A DNA stretch of 64,000 nt, from contig CAZCHE010000003.1 in assembly GCA_964498395.1 (NCBI GenBank), positions 573,245 through 637,244 on the forward strand. The letters are read 5' to 3'. Source of the DNA: Parapedobacter sp964498395 (GTDB lineage Bacteria; Bacteroidota; Bacteroidia; Sphingobacteriales; Sphingobacteriaceae). Below are positions 45,415-53,991 of this stretch, piece after piece (within the stretch, counting starts at the first letter, position 1; each line of letters starts with the position of its first letter). The notes under the pieces were generated by a model. The model was not told where the DNA came from and did not search any database. It was given only the letters and a program-made list of their open reading frames with translations. The position numbers and the translations under genes are program-made.

Positions 45415-46530
45415 TCAACTACTCCGCTGTTTGCTGACCGATTCGGCAAGTCCACGCATATACCCGATCGCATATAACATCCCTAAGGTCATATAGCCCG
45501 CCCTTGTATTCTCCTCGCCATACATAGTAGGCACGTGGTCTGGACGCATGGTGCCTGTAAAGCCAATGTCGTAATAGGCTTTCATCGCTTCATACATATC
45601 GATCTGACCCTCATCGTGGAATGTTTCGGTAAATTTAGTGCTCGGTATCGTGCCACTCAAGTCTTGAACGTTCCTAAAATGCGCGAAGTTAATCTTGTCT
45701 CCCCACCTCCTAATCAAGGCCGGGATATCCGCTCCCATTAACGAGAAGTTACCTTGGCACATGGTCAGGCCGCTGTATTGACTGGGCACGAGTGCCAGCA
45801 TTTTGTCAAAATTCTCTACGTTATTCATAATCCGGGAAATTCCCTGGATGCTGTCTACCTGTGGGTCGTCAGGGTGTAGCGAGAGGTTCATCCCTATTTT
45901 TTCAGCCTCAGGCACCACCGCTTTCAGGAAATACTCCAATGTTTGCCATAACGTATCCTTCGAAACCTCTCCATATTCTGTGAGCGGTTGATCCTTGATA
46001 TCGTCGTAGTCAAATGCCGTTACCAACGCTCCCCCTCGTGCAGGACGATCCCGTTCCGTTCTCGCCCAACTGATGACCGGCATCCAGTTATAGCATATTA
46101 CATCCACGCCACCATATTGCTTGAGGTTTTTCATAAAGGTGATGAAATTCGAAATTTCCTCATCCCTACCCGACAAACCAAGTTTTGTTTGTGTGCCAAG
46201 GCTGGGAGGCCCTTCTACCACCGTCCATTTTATGCCTTCTTTTTCCCACCTTTCTTTGGTGGCGGTTATCGCTTCGGGATCCCAGGGGTTTAGTCCTTCT
46301 ATCCGCTGCACACCGGATACTGCGTGCAGCGCATCAAGCTGCCTGATGTAAGGTACCCGTGGAGAATCTGGTGACATCAATTCACCGAATTTGATACCCG
46401 CATCCCTGATGTAGGGTTTTACTGCCTTGTTATCATTTGGTTTCGGCGAGCAAGCACTTGCTCCGCCAACCGTTAATGCCGCTGCAAAGGCGGTACTTTT
46501 CTTGATAAAGTTTCTACGATTATCTTTCAT
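45415..46530 (-). CDS. uxuA: Tat-exported mannonate dehydratase paralogue (UxuA family), probable lipoprotein
   Basis: UxuA-family enzyme (371 aa) forming 2-keto-3-deoxygluconate from mannonate. The N-terminus has both a twin-arginine motif (NRRNFIKKSTAF) and a lipobox (GGASAC, Cys27), so it is probably a Tat-exported lipoprotein. The metal ligands are complete: His219 (LHPDDP), Cys258 (TMCQGNF), His284 (AHFRNV) and Asp331 (RPDHVP). It is close to the enzyme at 31445-32584 through the core, but its N-terminal ~80 residues differ clearly. It lies between susD of the first pair (84 bp, containing a 32-bp perfect palindrome) and the intact fecR (126 bp). Confidence 0.92.
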   Translation of the reverse strand: MKDNRRNFIKKSTAFAAALTVGGASACSPKPNDNKAVKPYIRDAGIKFGELMSPDSPRVPYIRQLDALHAVSGVQRIEGLNPWDPEAITATKERWEKEGIKWTVVEGPPSLGTQTKLGLSGRDEEISNFITFMKNLKQYGGVDVICYNWMPVISWARTERDRPARGGALVTAFDYDDIKDQPLTEYGEVSKDTLWQTLEYFLKAVVPEAEKIGMNLSLHPDDPQVDSIQGISRIMNNVENFDKMLALVPSQYSGLTMCQGNFSLMGADIPALIRRWGDKINFAHFRNVQDLSGTIPSTKFTETFHDEGQIDMYEAMKAYYDIGFTGTMRPDHVPTMYGEENTRAGYMTLGMLYAIGYMRGLAESVSKQRSS

Positions 46531-46575
46531 GATGCTATTTTCTATTTCTAGATGATTTAAAATGAATTATTTTTT

Positions 46576-46607
46576 GCATGTCTTGCCCTAGCTAGGGCAA
46601 GACATGC
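46576..46607. repeat. Perfect 32-bp palindrome between susD and uxuA-like genes
   Basis: Each 16-bp half reads GCATGTCTTGCCCTAG to the centre with no mismatch and no loop. In the operon direction it is followed by AAAAAATAATTC, not T, so it is not a standard intrinsic terminator for susD. It could act as an mRNA 3'-end stabiliser after susCD, a processing site or a protein-binding site. Confidence 0.85.
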
Positions 46608-46614
46608 TTGTTCT

Positions 46615-48240
46615 TTAATCAACATCCCACCAAACGGGAGTCGTGTATAAATCCGGACCTTGACTGGCAACTGCAGCATTGTAATTTTCCGTATTAAGCA
46701 CGGTCTCTTCGGGTGGATAGCGTAGCCGAACCAAGTGGGCACCCCCTGTAAAATTACCGGGGTAATTAGCCGGTGTCAATACGGGGAAACCTGTTCGGCG
46801 CCACGTAGAGAATGCCTCAAAGCAATCGTAGTACATGAAGTGCGCTAACCAAAACTGCGTGTAGATCTGCTCCATCTGCTGCGCAAATGATCCACTTTCA
46901 TCCAGTGGATGGGCCGCTAGATAGGTGTCAATGGCTGACTGTGGTATGACGCTGCTACCGGTATATAAGGTAACCCTAGGGAATAAGCTGGTGGTTTGCA
47001 TATTTGCGGCAATAGCCTTTTCATAATGTTCAGCCGCTGTACCGGGGCCCCAGCCCCGCAAAGCCGCTTCGGCCAACAAAAACTCCACTTCTGAATAACT
47101 CATGATAATAGTGGGGGCATCTAGACTAGCGATCGTACCGGTATTCGGTTCGGAAAACTCTACCAGCATGTCCGTAGTGAATCCGGGGATGACGGATGCG
47201 ACGGTATTGGGGTCATGTCCGGTTGGAAGGCCCCTTTGCAAGGCAGGGTTGGTGGAAGCGGGAAGCGCCGCCACTTGCCCAGCGAGAATATTGCCCTCCC
47301 AAAGCGTAGCATAAAACGGCAACCTAGGATCATCCCGTTCCGCAAGCGCATCGATGAGTGTTGCCCCCAGCTTAACCAAGCCTTTACCTTGATTTGATTC
47401 TGGCAAGCTTTCCCGCTTCAACTCAAAGGCATCCCAATTTTGCGTATTCCCATTGCCTGCTTGGTGATCTACCTTGGCGATATCCGCATTGCTGGTCATC
47501 ACGCCACCTGCTATGGCTTTTTCCACCCATGCCCTCGATTGCGCGGCATCCACATTGCTCATCCGCATACCTAAACGAAGCATCAAAGAGTAAGCGAATG
47601 TCGTCCATTGCTGAACATTGCCTCCATAAAGCGGGTCGTTTACCCCATAAGACGCTTTAGCGGCATCCAACGCCGCTATCGACGCTTCCAGTTGTGCCAA
47701 CATATTCGGATATATTTCCGATTGGAGATCATACTTTGGTTTGTGGATACCATTGATATAGCCAAGACCTGCCTCTGAATAGGGTACATCTCCGTACATG
47801 TCTGTCGCACGATGCAATATAAATACGCGCCAAATATTAGCGATGGCATGATGGTTAACCAGGTCCGGATTGCCCTCGGTTTCAGCAATTGCTTGCTGAA
47901 GTTCTTTCAGGTGTGTTCCATAAATGGTGTTGAAAAGATCCCCATGCTGGCCTTGCTCCAGGTTTTTATCCCCCGACCAAAATAGTGTCAGCGTCGCCAT
48001 GTATTGCATCGTTCCGGCAAAGTATTTGATATTGGTTCGGTTCCTATCGTTGGTGCCCGTTCCCGCGGTTCTAATGACACTGGTCGTAAATAGATTTCCG
48101 ATGACCGGTTCGATGTAGGCATTGGGGTTCTTATTCATTTCTTCAAAGCCCTTATCGCATGATGTCAACAACAAAACAGCGAAGACCACTGATTTGAGCA
48201 TGACAGCTAATAATTTCTGTTTTACAGCATTCATAATCAA
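46615..48240 (-). CDS. SusD/RagB-like lipoprotein (locus 3, first pair)
   Basis: Nutrient-binding lipoprotein of 541 aa (start at 48240, or ATG 48234 giving MNAVKQKLLAVML). The lipobox is LLLTSC (Cys at about 28) before DKGFEEMNKNPNAYIEPVIG. It belongs to the SusD-like_2 branch and ends TPVWWDVD. It follows susC by 27 bp. Compared with the SusD at 39110-40657 it shares motifs such as YGDVPYSEAGLGYING but differs in the substrate-facing middle part, so the two pairs probably take up different, perhaps related, compounds. Confidence 0.94.
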   Translation of the reverse strand: MIMNAVKQKLLAVMLKSVVFAVLLLTSCDKGFEEMNKNPNAYIEPVIGNLFTTSVIRTAGTGTNDRNRTNIKYFAGTMQYMATLTLFWSGDKNLEQGQHGDLFNTIYGTHLKELQQAIAETEGNPDLVNHHAIANIWRVFILHRATDMYGDVPYSEAGLGYINGIHKPKYDLQSEIYPNMLAQLEASIAALDAAKASYGVNDPLYGGNVQQWTTFAYSLMLRLGMRMSNVDAAQSRAWVEKAIAGGVMTSNADIAKVDHQAGNGNTQNWDAFELKRESLPESNQGKGLVKLGATLIDALAERDDPRLPFYATLWEGNILAGQVAALPASTNPALQRGLPTGHDPNTVASVIPGFTTDMLVEFSEPNTGTIASLDAPTIIMSYSEVEFLLAEAALRGWGPGTAAEHYEKAIAANMQTTSLFPRVTLYTGSSVIPQSAIDTYLAAHPLDESGSFAQQMEQIYTQFWLAHFMYYDCFEAFSTWRRTGFPVLTPANYPGNFTGGAHLVRLRYPPEETVLNTENYNAAVASQGPDLYTTPVWWDVD

Positions 48241-48267
48241 TATTTTTGTAATAAAACCATCACGTTG

Positions 48268-51200
48268 CTAAAACCTGACCATCAAGTTGAAGCCATAACT
48301 ACGCACCGTGGGAAGGCCGAAATTCTCCAAACCCTGTGCATTGCCACTGCTGTAACTTGCCTCCGGATCCACCCCTTCTGCCCGATTCAACAGAATAAGC
48401 AGATTGCGTGCAACGAAGGAAAGGCTGACCGATTGGAAAGGCGTTTTAGACAACATACTATTGGGCAATGAATACCCTAAGGTTACCGAACGAAGCTTGA
48501 TAAAATCTGCACTGGTCACGAATTCTTCGGTTATTTGCGACCAGATATTAGAATAATAGGTCTGCGGTGTCACGTTAGTGGTAAATGGTGCTCCCGATGG
48601 ATCAACGCCGGTCACGGTCAATCCGGTTTCCCTAATACCGCCTGCTACGGTTCGCTGGGATAACCCGAATTGCGTACCGTAGGCTTGCGTGGCTGAATAC
48701 AACGATCCGCCAAACTTACCATCCACCAAAACGTTGAGATTAATGTTTTTGTAACTGAATGTATTGGTTATCCCCATGGTCCATGGTGGTACCCCAAGCC
48801 CTAACGGCTCAATAGGCCCCTGTATGGGGAGGCCCGTAGCGGGGTTGTAAATGATTTGCCCGGCATCATTCCTGGCCACCCGATTTCCGGCAATCATGCC
48901 GAAAGGCTGTCCTTCATAATGATAGATCCACCCATTGAGCGTCCTCGTCGTGGCACCCGGTAATTGCAAAGACGAAAGACCATCAGCGATTTTCAATACC
49001 GTGTTTTTATTATATGCCATGTTATAGGCAACATCCCAAGTGAAATCCTCACCCCGTACGGGAGTGCCCGTTAACAATACCTCTACCCCCCGGTTCCGTA
49101 TCTCCCCAACATTGAGGGCTACGCTCGTAAATCCTGATGAGCTAGGCACAGAGGCATTAACGATGTCATTAGTAGTTGTTCTATCATATACGGTTAGATC
49201 AAACCCCAAACGATTCTGGAGGATACGCCCTTCGATACCCGCTTCCGAAGTAGTGGAAGTATATGGATTTAATTTATTCGGAATGGTATTGCTGGTTATC
49301 GTCATCAAGGTCGCCCCGTTAATGTATAATTGAGGCGAATTGCTATACTGCAAATCCAATCCATAGGGGTTTGGGGTACCGCCACCCACTTGAGCCCAGG
49401 AGGCGCGCAATTTTAAAAAGTTCAACCAGGAGGGCCGATCACGCCACGCTTCAGAGGCAACAAAACTCAACCCTGCCGAAGGGTAAAGCAAGCTGTTGTT
49501 TTCAATATCCAATGTGGAGAACCAATCCTGGCGCGCTGACAATGTCAGGTACAGATAGTTGTTAAACCCGACATCAGCGGATCCGAACAATGAGTTAATC
49601 GCCCATTTGCTGTATTGTAACGTAAAATTCTGCGCACTACCGTTACCGATGAAATATTGAAATGGAATATTAAACGGACCACTGGTCAAGTTCACACCTT
49701 CAAAAAGATTGGTCATTTGGTTACCCCCGACCATTGCATTCACCGAGAAGTTACCAAACGTTTTGTTATACCCCAATATCAGTTCGCCATTGATTTCCTG
49801 CCTCAGGTTTGATTGGGTTGTCATCTGTCCGCTATTGTTGAAAGCGATCCCTGAAGGCCAAATGTCATTGGCGTCGTATTTGGTGTGGTCAATACCTAAC
49901 CGAGCGGATAAATAAAGATCATCGTTAATCAAATAACGAGCATTGAACGATCCCAGGAAACGTCTTCGCCTATCGGCATTGCGTACCTTATTGATGACGA
50001 AATAGGGGTTTGTCACATAAATGTAGTCGCTCCACACAAACTCGTTTCCCGTAGCTTCATCATATCCAGGTGCTAGCGTACGCACATCGATATTCGTTGC
50101 CGCGATCTGTACCCCCGTGTTTGCATTCCGGTCGAAGTCACCCGGTCTCGCTCGATTATGGTTTTCCTGAACACCGTATTGAGCTCTTCCCTCAAAAACA
50201 ATTTTGTCCGCCAGCTTGGCATTCACACCTAAATTGAAATTCCTGATATTTAATGAATTATTTGGAAGAATACCGCTATTATCAATGTTGGAAGCCGAAA
50301 ACCTGAAATTAACCGCTTCACTACCGCCATTAATTGCTAGGGTATTACTAAAGGTATTACCGGTATTGTAAAAGTTTTGAATATTGTTCCGTTGCGCCGT
50401 ATAAGGCCTTAATTCGCCATCGGGATTATGTACCATAGAGCCATCCAATGGCGCTCCCCACGACATCCGGCCAGTAGCAATCGCTTCTGCCTGTGAAGTA
50501 GGTTTTTCACCCCGGGTTCCAGCACCGTATTCATACTGCCAATCCAATAAATTGAGCGGTGTCTCCATCGTATACGTGCTATTGTATTCTATACCGATAC
50601 CACGCTGCGCTTGTCCGGATTTGGTGGTGATCAGAATAACACCATTTGCCGCCCGTGATCCATAAAGCGCGGCAGCAGGGCCACCCTTTAAGACGGAAAC
50701 GCTTTCGATATCATCGGGATTAATGGCCGATAACCCATCCCCGCGATCTGCGCCACCATACGTACCAGGCGCGCCCCTGTTCGTGTTGTCTATCGGAACG
50801 CCATTGACCACGATCAACGGTTGGTTATCCCCATTGAGCGTGCCATTACCTCTGATGATGATCCGTGAAGAACCGCCTGGGCCGGTAGCTGTCGAAGAGG
50901 CATTCACCCCAGCTACGCGACCCGTCAATGCGTTACCCAAGCTGATCTCCCGTGCCTTGGTCATGTCTTCACCATCTACTTGGCTGACGGAATAACTCAA
51001 GGATTTCCGTTCCCTAGTGATTCCCAATGCCGTGACCACCACCTCACCCAATGCTTCAGAAGCATCGGCTAATACCACATCGATAGCGGTTCTTGAATTG
51101 ACCGCGATGGTTTGGGTGACGTACCCAATGGATGAGAATACCAGAACAGCGTTAGGAGCTGCCGAAATTGTGTATTGTCCATTTTCATCGGTGCCCGCTC

Positions 51201-51672
51201 CCCGAGATGTGCCCTGCACCAATACACTTATTCCCCCTAGTGGCTGGCCAGATGCATCGCGCACCGTACCCCTTATGGTGATTTCTTGTTGTATGGCCTT
51301 GTTTCTCACCACCACAAAGTCGTTCCCTAACTCTTTATATTCCAGATTGGTACCAGAAAGAAGCATTTCCAAGACCCGAAGCACCGGAGTGTCTTTTACC
51401 TGGATGCTGACGAGCTTGTCCAGCGCACCGCCGTCTTCGCTATACATCAACCTGATCTTCCCCTTCTGTTCCAGCATGGGAAAGACAGTCTTCAATTTGA
51501 CGTCCTGCACAGCCAAGTCGATCTTCTCGCCTTGGGAGTAACTCTTGGCCGTCGCATTTAATGTCAGGACCAACGTTAAAATGACGGTATAGTTCAGCAA
51601 AAGAAAGTTCTGTTTGAATGGGGCAAAGAAATGTTGGTAAAGAACTCTTTTGGTTAGTTCCTTTTTTTTCAT
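48268..51672 (-). CDS. SusC/RagA-family TonB-dependent transporter with STN domain (locus 3, first pair)
   Basis: TonB-dependent channel of 1134 aa. Signal region ending TAKSYSQG, STN domain (~50-110, again DVKLKTVFPMLEQKGKIRLM), carboxypeptidase-regulatory-like domain (~127-210), TonB box GEVVVTALGIT, plug with PLIVVNGVPIDNTNRG and PAAALYGSRAANGVILITT, and barrel ending NLMVRF. The leader and first ~125 residues closely match the SusC at 40675-44106. An intact STN domain needs a FecR partner, yet the fecR immediately upstream is only a scar. Signalling through the FecR at 44200-45288 is the simplest answer. Confidence 0.95.
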   Translation of the reverse strand: MKKKELTKRVLYQHFFAPFKQNFLLLNYTVILTLVLTLNATAKSYSQGEKIDLAVQDVKLKTVFPMLEQKGKIRLMYSEDGGALDKLVSIQVKDTPVLRVLEMLLSGTNLEYKELGNDFVVVRNKAIQQEITIRGTVRDASGQPLGGISVLVQGTSRGAGTDENGQYTISAAPNAVLVFSSIGYVTQTIAVNSRTAIDVVLADASEALGEVVVTALGITRERKSLSYSVSQVDGEDMTKAREISLGNALTGRVAGVNASSTATGPGGSSRIIIRGNGTLNGDNQPLIVVNGVPIDNTNRGAPGTYGGADRGDGLSAINPDDIESVSVLKGGPAAALYGSRAANGVILITTKSGQAQRGIGIEYNSTYTMETPLNLLDWQYEYGAGTRGEKPTSQAEAIATGRMSWGAPLDGSMVHNPDGELRPYTAQRNNIQNFYNTGNTFSNTLAINGGSEAVNFRFSASNIDNSGILPNNSLNIRNFNLGVNAKLADKIVFEGRAQYGVQENHNRARPGDFDRNANTGVQIAATNIDVRTLAPGYDEATGNEFVWSDYIYVTNPYFVINKVRNADRRRRFLGSFNARYLINDDLYLSARLGIDHTKYDANDIWPSGIAFNNSGQMTTQSNLRQEINGELILGYNKTFGNFSVNAMVGGNQMTNLFEGVNLTSGPFNIPFQYFIGNGSAQNFTLQYSKWAINSLFGSADVGFNNYLYLTLSARQDWFSTLDIENNSLLYPSAGLSFVASEAWRDRPSWLNFLKLRASWAQVGGGTPNPYGLDLQYSNSPQLYINGATLMTITSNTIPNKLNPYTSTTSEAGIEGRILQNRLGFDLTVYDRTTTNDIVNASVPSSSGFTSVALNVGEIRNRGVEVLLTGTPVRGEDFTWDVAYNMAYNKNTVLKIADGLSSLQLPGATTRTLNGWIYHYEGQPFGMIAGNRVARNDAGQIIYNPATGLPIQGPIEPLGLGVPPWTMGITNTFSYKNINLNVLVDGKFGGSLYSATQAYGTQFGLSQRTVAGGIRETGLTVTGVDPSGAPFTTNVTPQTYYSNIWSQITEEFVTSADFIKLRSVTLGYSLPNSMLSKTPFQSVSLSFVARNLLILLNRAEGVDPEASYSSGNAQGLENFGLPTVRSYGFNLMVRF

Positions 51673-51683
51673 AATTTTGGTTT

Positions 51684-51768
51684 TTTATTGTTAAAAGATC
51701 TAGACAGGGTAGCTTGCTACCTGTCGATGGATTTGGATGAGAAGTGTTGGCGCACTTCTCATTTTTTT
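51684..51768 (+). ncRNA. Predicted ~80-nt antisense RNA over the susC leader (locus 3, first pair)
   Basis: Strongest of the four. Plus-strand promoter: TTTG at 51649-51652, 19-bp spacer, TAATTTTG at 51672-51679, both perfect, with the -7 box overlapping the susC start codon. An internal hairpin forms around GGGTAGCTTGCTACC. The terminator stem ATGAGAAGTG (51737-51746) and CACTTCTCAT (51753-51762) is followed by TTTTTT (51763-51768). All these elements survive although the adjacent fecR has been destroyed. The transcript start is inferred. Confidence 0.65.
51737..51768 (+). terminator. Intrinsic terminator facing away from susC (locus 3, first pair)
   Basis: Perfect 10-bp stem ATGAGAAGTG/CACTTCTCAT, loop TTGGCG, then six T on the plus strand. 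Same loop as in the second pair, and the stem is longer. Confidence 0.78.
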
Positions 51769-51769
51769 A

Positions 51770-51893
51770 TGGGTCGTTATGTCATGGCCTTCAATTTTAT
51801 CGTTAAACCATGGGATGAATGTCGGTTCCTTTGCGTTAATCCCCTCCCGCCATCTTACGCACTTAATAGCATGATGATCCGCTAGTCATCCAT
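51770..51893 (-). pseudogene. Remnant of a fecR anti-sigma gene (internal deletion plus early stop)
   Basis: Aligning this stretch with the intact fecR at 44200-45288 shows that both gene ends survive and the middle is gone. The start side (51893 down to about 51825) matches the first ~20-25 codons, ATG GAT GAC then TAG where the intact gene has AAG (Lys4). The end side (about 51770-51822) matches the last ~17 codons (the NYKIEGHD region). Roughly 0.95 kb is missing between them. The flanking leader (51894-51985) is also homologous to 45289-45380. No functional FecR can be made from it. Confidence 0.85.
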
Positions 51894-52061
51894 GAAATCT
51901 GAAAAGACACCTTGGTTTATAATATAATTGGTCTTTACTAATAAAGACAGTCCTTTTCGGGAATCTCCCTAACTGCAGGTCATTTTTTTTAGTTGGAAGT
52001 GAAATGGTTGCGCCTCGGATTGTTCAGGTAGACTTTCCGAGGGGTCGGTGTGTGCATCAAG

Positions 52062-52628
52062 TCAGGCTAACTTGTATTCTGATTTCAACACCACTGCTAA
52101 TTTTTTAATGGCGTTGACCAAATGGGCATCAACGGTTTTGGGCGAAATGTTCAACATATCTGCCGCTTCCTTATAGGAGAATCCTTCTTCTTTAACGAGT
52201 TGAAACACCAATTTACATTGTGTCGGCAAGGAAGCAATGGCACGCTCCAGCTTGGCTTTCAATTCGCCCTGAATGAACACTGCTTCAGGAGAGGGGATAT
52301 TCAGCCGAATATCCATGTCGATGTCATTCAGTGAAACGGCCTCCTTGCCCGTTTGTTGCTTCAACGCATTTAACGCACGATTCTTAGCGGCAACAAATGC
52401 ATAGTACTTCACATTCTTGACTTCCGCCAGTCGGGCGCGGTGCTGCCAAAGCACGAATAACACATCACTGGCAATTTCTTCGGCTAACTCCCAAGACTTT
52501 ACCACACCGTACGAAAACTTCATCACTGGATGGAATAACAAATCGAATACCTTCTTATAGGCACTTTCAGAATTATAAGCAGCCATCTCATCGACCAAGG
52601 TCTTTAGCTCCGAGTGTTGTATGGGCAT
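52062..52628 (-). CDS. ECF RNA polymerase sigma factor, sigma-70 family (locus 3)
   Basis: ECF sigma factor of 188 aa. Region 2: FDLLFHPVMKFSYGVVKSWE followed by ASDVLFVLWQHR. Region 4: LPTQCKLVFQLVKEEGFSYK then the helix-turn-helix NISPKTVDAHLVNAIKKL. It is of a different sub-branch from the other two sigma factors in the window, and closer to the family usually paired with SusC proteins carrying this STN type. Its adjacent fecR is a remnant (51770-51893), so regulation probably depends on the FecR encoded at 44200-45288, or it has become constitutively active. Confidence 0.94.
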   Translation of the reverse strand: MPIQHSELKTLVDEMAAYNSESAYKKVFDLLFHPVMKFSYGVVKSWELAEEIASDVLFVLWQHRARLAEVKNVKYYAFVAAKNRALNALKQQTGKEAVSLNDIDMDIRLNIPSPEAVFIQGELKAKLERAIASLPTQCKLVFQLVKEEGFSYKEAADMLNISPKTVDAHLVNAIKKLAVVLKSEYKLA

Positions 52629-52648
52629 GGTTTTGCAATTGGTTAATC

Positions 52649-52656
52649 CAAAGTTA
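52649..52656 (-). promoter_or_regulatory. Candidate -7 promoter box for the locus 3 sigma gene
   Basis: Minus-strand TAACTTTG matches TAnnTTTG exactly and lies 20 bp before the start codon at 52628. No TTTG is found 19-21 bp upstream; the nearest TTG-type sequences are 26 and 31 bp away. This would make a short-leader housekeeping promoter. Confidence 0.35.
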
Positions 52657-52808
52657 ACACATAAAATTTAATATTCCATGACCAACTCAAAATAGTCTGC
52701 CGATATTTTCGCCCATTACCATGGAAGATGTCAGCGGGGGAAGAATTTTACGCGCGTGCTCCGGACATGCCAACCATGTAAATGTTGGAAAAGACTTTGC
52801 TCATTCCC

Positions 52809-52850
52809 TAAAAAGGCGGGCGGCTTTTATATAAAAGCCGCCCGCCTTTT
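52809..52850 (-). terminator. Long GC-rich terminator after the isomerase gene
   Basis: A near-perfect 19-bp stem, one arm reading AAAAGGCGGGCGGCTTTTA, closes on a tiny AT centre and is flanked by A-runs and T-runs on both sides, so it can terminate in either direction. It separates the isomerase/oxidoreductase pair from locus 3. Confidence 0.9.
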
Positions 52851-52896
52851 TCACGAATAACCTGGTCTTCTAAAGAAAACGCACGAGCAATTTTCT

Positions 52897-53949
52897 TTAT
52901 ATTCCCAATAACCGCCTGTTGCTTGCTTCATCCGCCTGTCCCCCAGCGAAATCATCAAACGTCTTTTCGGTCACGCGGATGATATGGTCTTTGATAAATA
53001 CGGCTCCTTCACGAGCGCCATCTTCGGGGTGCTTGAGGGCACATTCCCATTCCATCACGGCCCACCCTTTAAAATCGTAAGCGGTCAATTTGCTGAATAT
53101 CGCTTTGAAGTCCACTTGGCCATCGCCCAGTGAGCGGAAACGGCCTGCCCGTTCTACCCAGCCAGAATACCCTCCGTAAACACCCTGCTTACCCGATGGA
53201 TTAAACTCCGCATCCTTCACGTGGAATGCCTTGATGCGTTCGTGGTAGTGATCGATATAGGCAAGATAATCCAGGCATTGCAAGACAAAATGTGATGGGT
53301 CATACAACAAGCAAGCCCTGGGATGGTTATCCACCTTTTCCAAGAACCGCTCGTAACTTACCCCATCATGCAAATCCTCACCGGGATGTATCTCGTAGCA
53401 GACATCCACACCATACTCGTCAAACACATCCAATATCGGGCGCCAGCGCTTTGCCAGTTCCGTAAAGCCGGTTTCCACCAACCCCTGCGGGCGTTGGGGC
53501 CACGGGTAAACGGTGGGCCACAGCAGTGCTCCACTGAAGGTCGCATGCGCATCCAACCCGAGGTTGCGAGATGCTTGGGCGGCATATTTCAACTGCTGTA
53601 CGGCCCATTCCGTGCGCGCTTTGGGATTGTTATGGTATTCCGCAGGCGCAAAACCATCGAATTGTTGGTCATAAGCCGGATGGACGGCCACCAGTTGCCC
53701 TTGTAAGTGCGTGGATAATTCGGTAATTTCTAGCCCCATCGCATTGATCATCCCTTTGATTTCGTCTGCATAGGTCTTGCTTTCCGCGGCTTTCTGCAAG
53801 TCGAAGTAATCGGTTGCCCAGGTTGGGATTTGTATTCCTTTAAATCCTAGCTCTTTTGCCCATTGGCAGATGGATTGCAAGCTATTGAATGGTGGTTGAT
53901 CGCCTAAAAATTGCGCCAGGAAAATACCTGGACCTTTGATTGTTTGCAT
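52897..53949 (-). CDS. Sugar phosphate isomerase/epimerase-like TIM-barrel protein
   Basis: Xylose-isomerase-like TIM barrel (350 aa), without signal peptide, hence cytoplasmic. The four usual metal ligands are seen: Glu186 (CYEIHPGED), Asp217 (YDPSHF), His243 (AFHVKD) and Glu300 (VMEWE). The family isomerises or epimerises sugars, keto-sugars and inosose-type compounds. It is encoded 42 bp after a Gfo/Idh/MocA oxidoreductase on the same strand; such pairs typically act on cyclitols or on 3-keto sugars. The terminator at 52809-52850 ends the unit. Substrate unknown. Confidence 0.92.
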   Translation of the reverse strand: MQTIKGPGIFLAQFLGDQPPFNSLQSICQWAKELGFKGIQIPTWATDYFDLQKAAESKTYADEIKGMINAMGLEITELSTHLQGQLVAVHPAYDQQFDGFAPAEYHNNPKARTEWAVQQLKYAAQASRNLGLDAHATFSGALLWPTVYPWPQRPQGLVETGFTELAKRWRPILDVFDEYGVDVCYEIHPGEDLHDGVSYERFLEKVDNHPRACLLYDPSHFVLQCLDYLAYIDHYHERIKAFHVKDAEFNPSGKQGVYGGYSGWVERAGRFRSLGDGQVDFKAIFSKLTAYDFKGWAVMEWECALKHPEDGAREGAVFIKDHIIRVTEKTFDDFAGGQADEASNRRLLGI

Positions 53950-53991
53950 AATTGGTATCTTTTATAAAAATTGAATTTAACTATTGCTGTG

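Noticed and set aside
40675..51985. Transposon-driven duplication of the fecR-susC-susD unit
   Set aside because: No transposase, terminal inverted repeat or target duplication was seen at the edges of the similar regions; the duplication is real but its mechanism is not visible.
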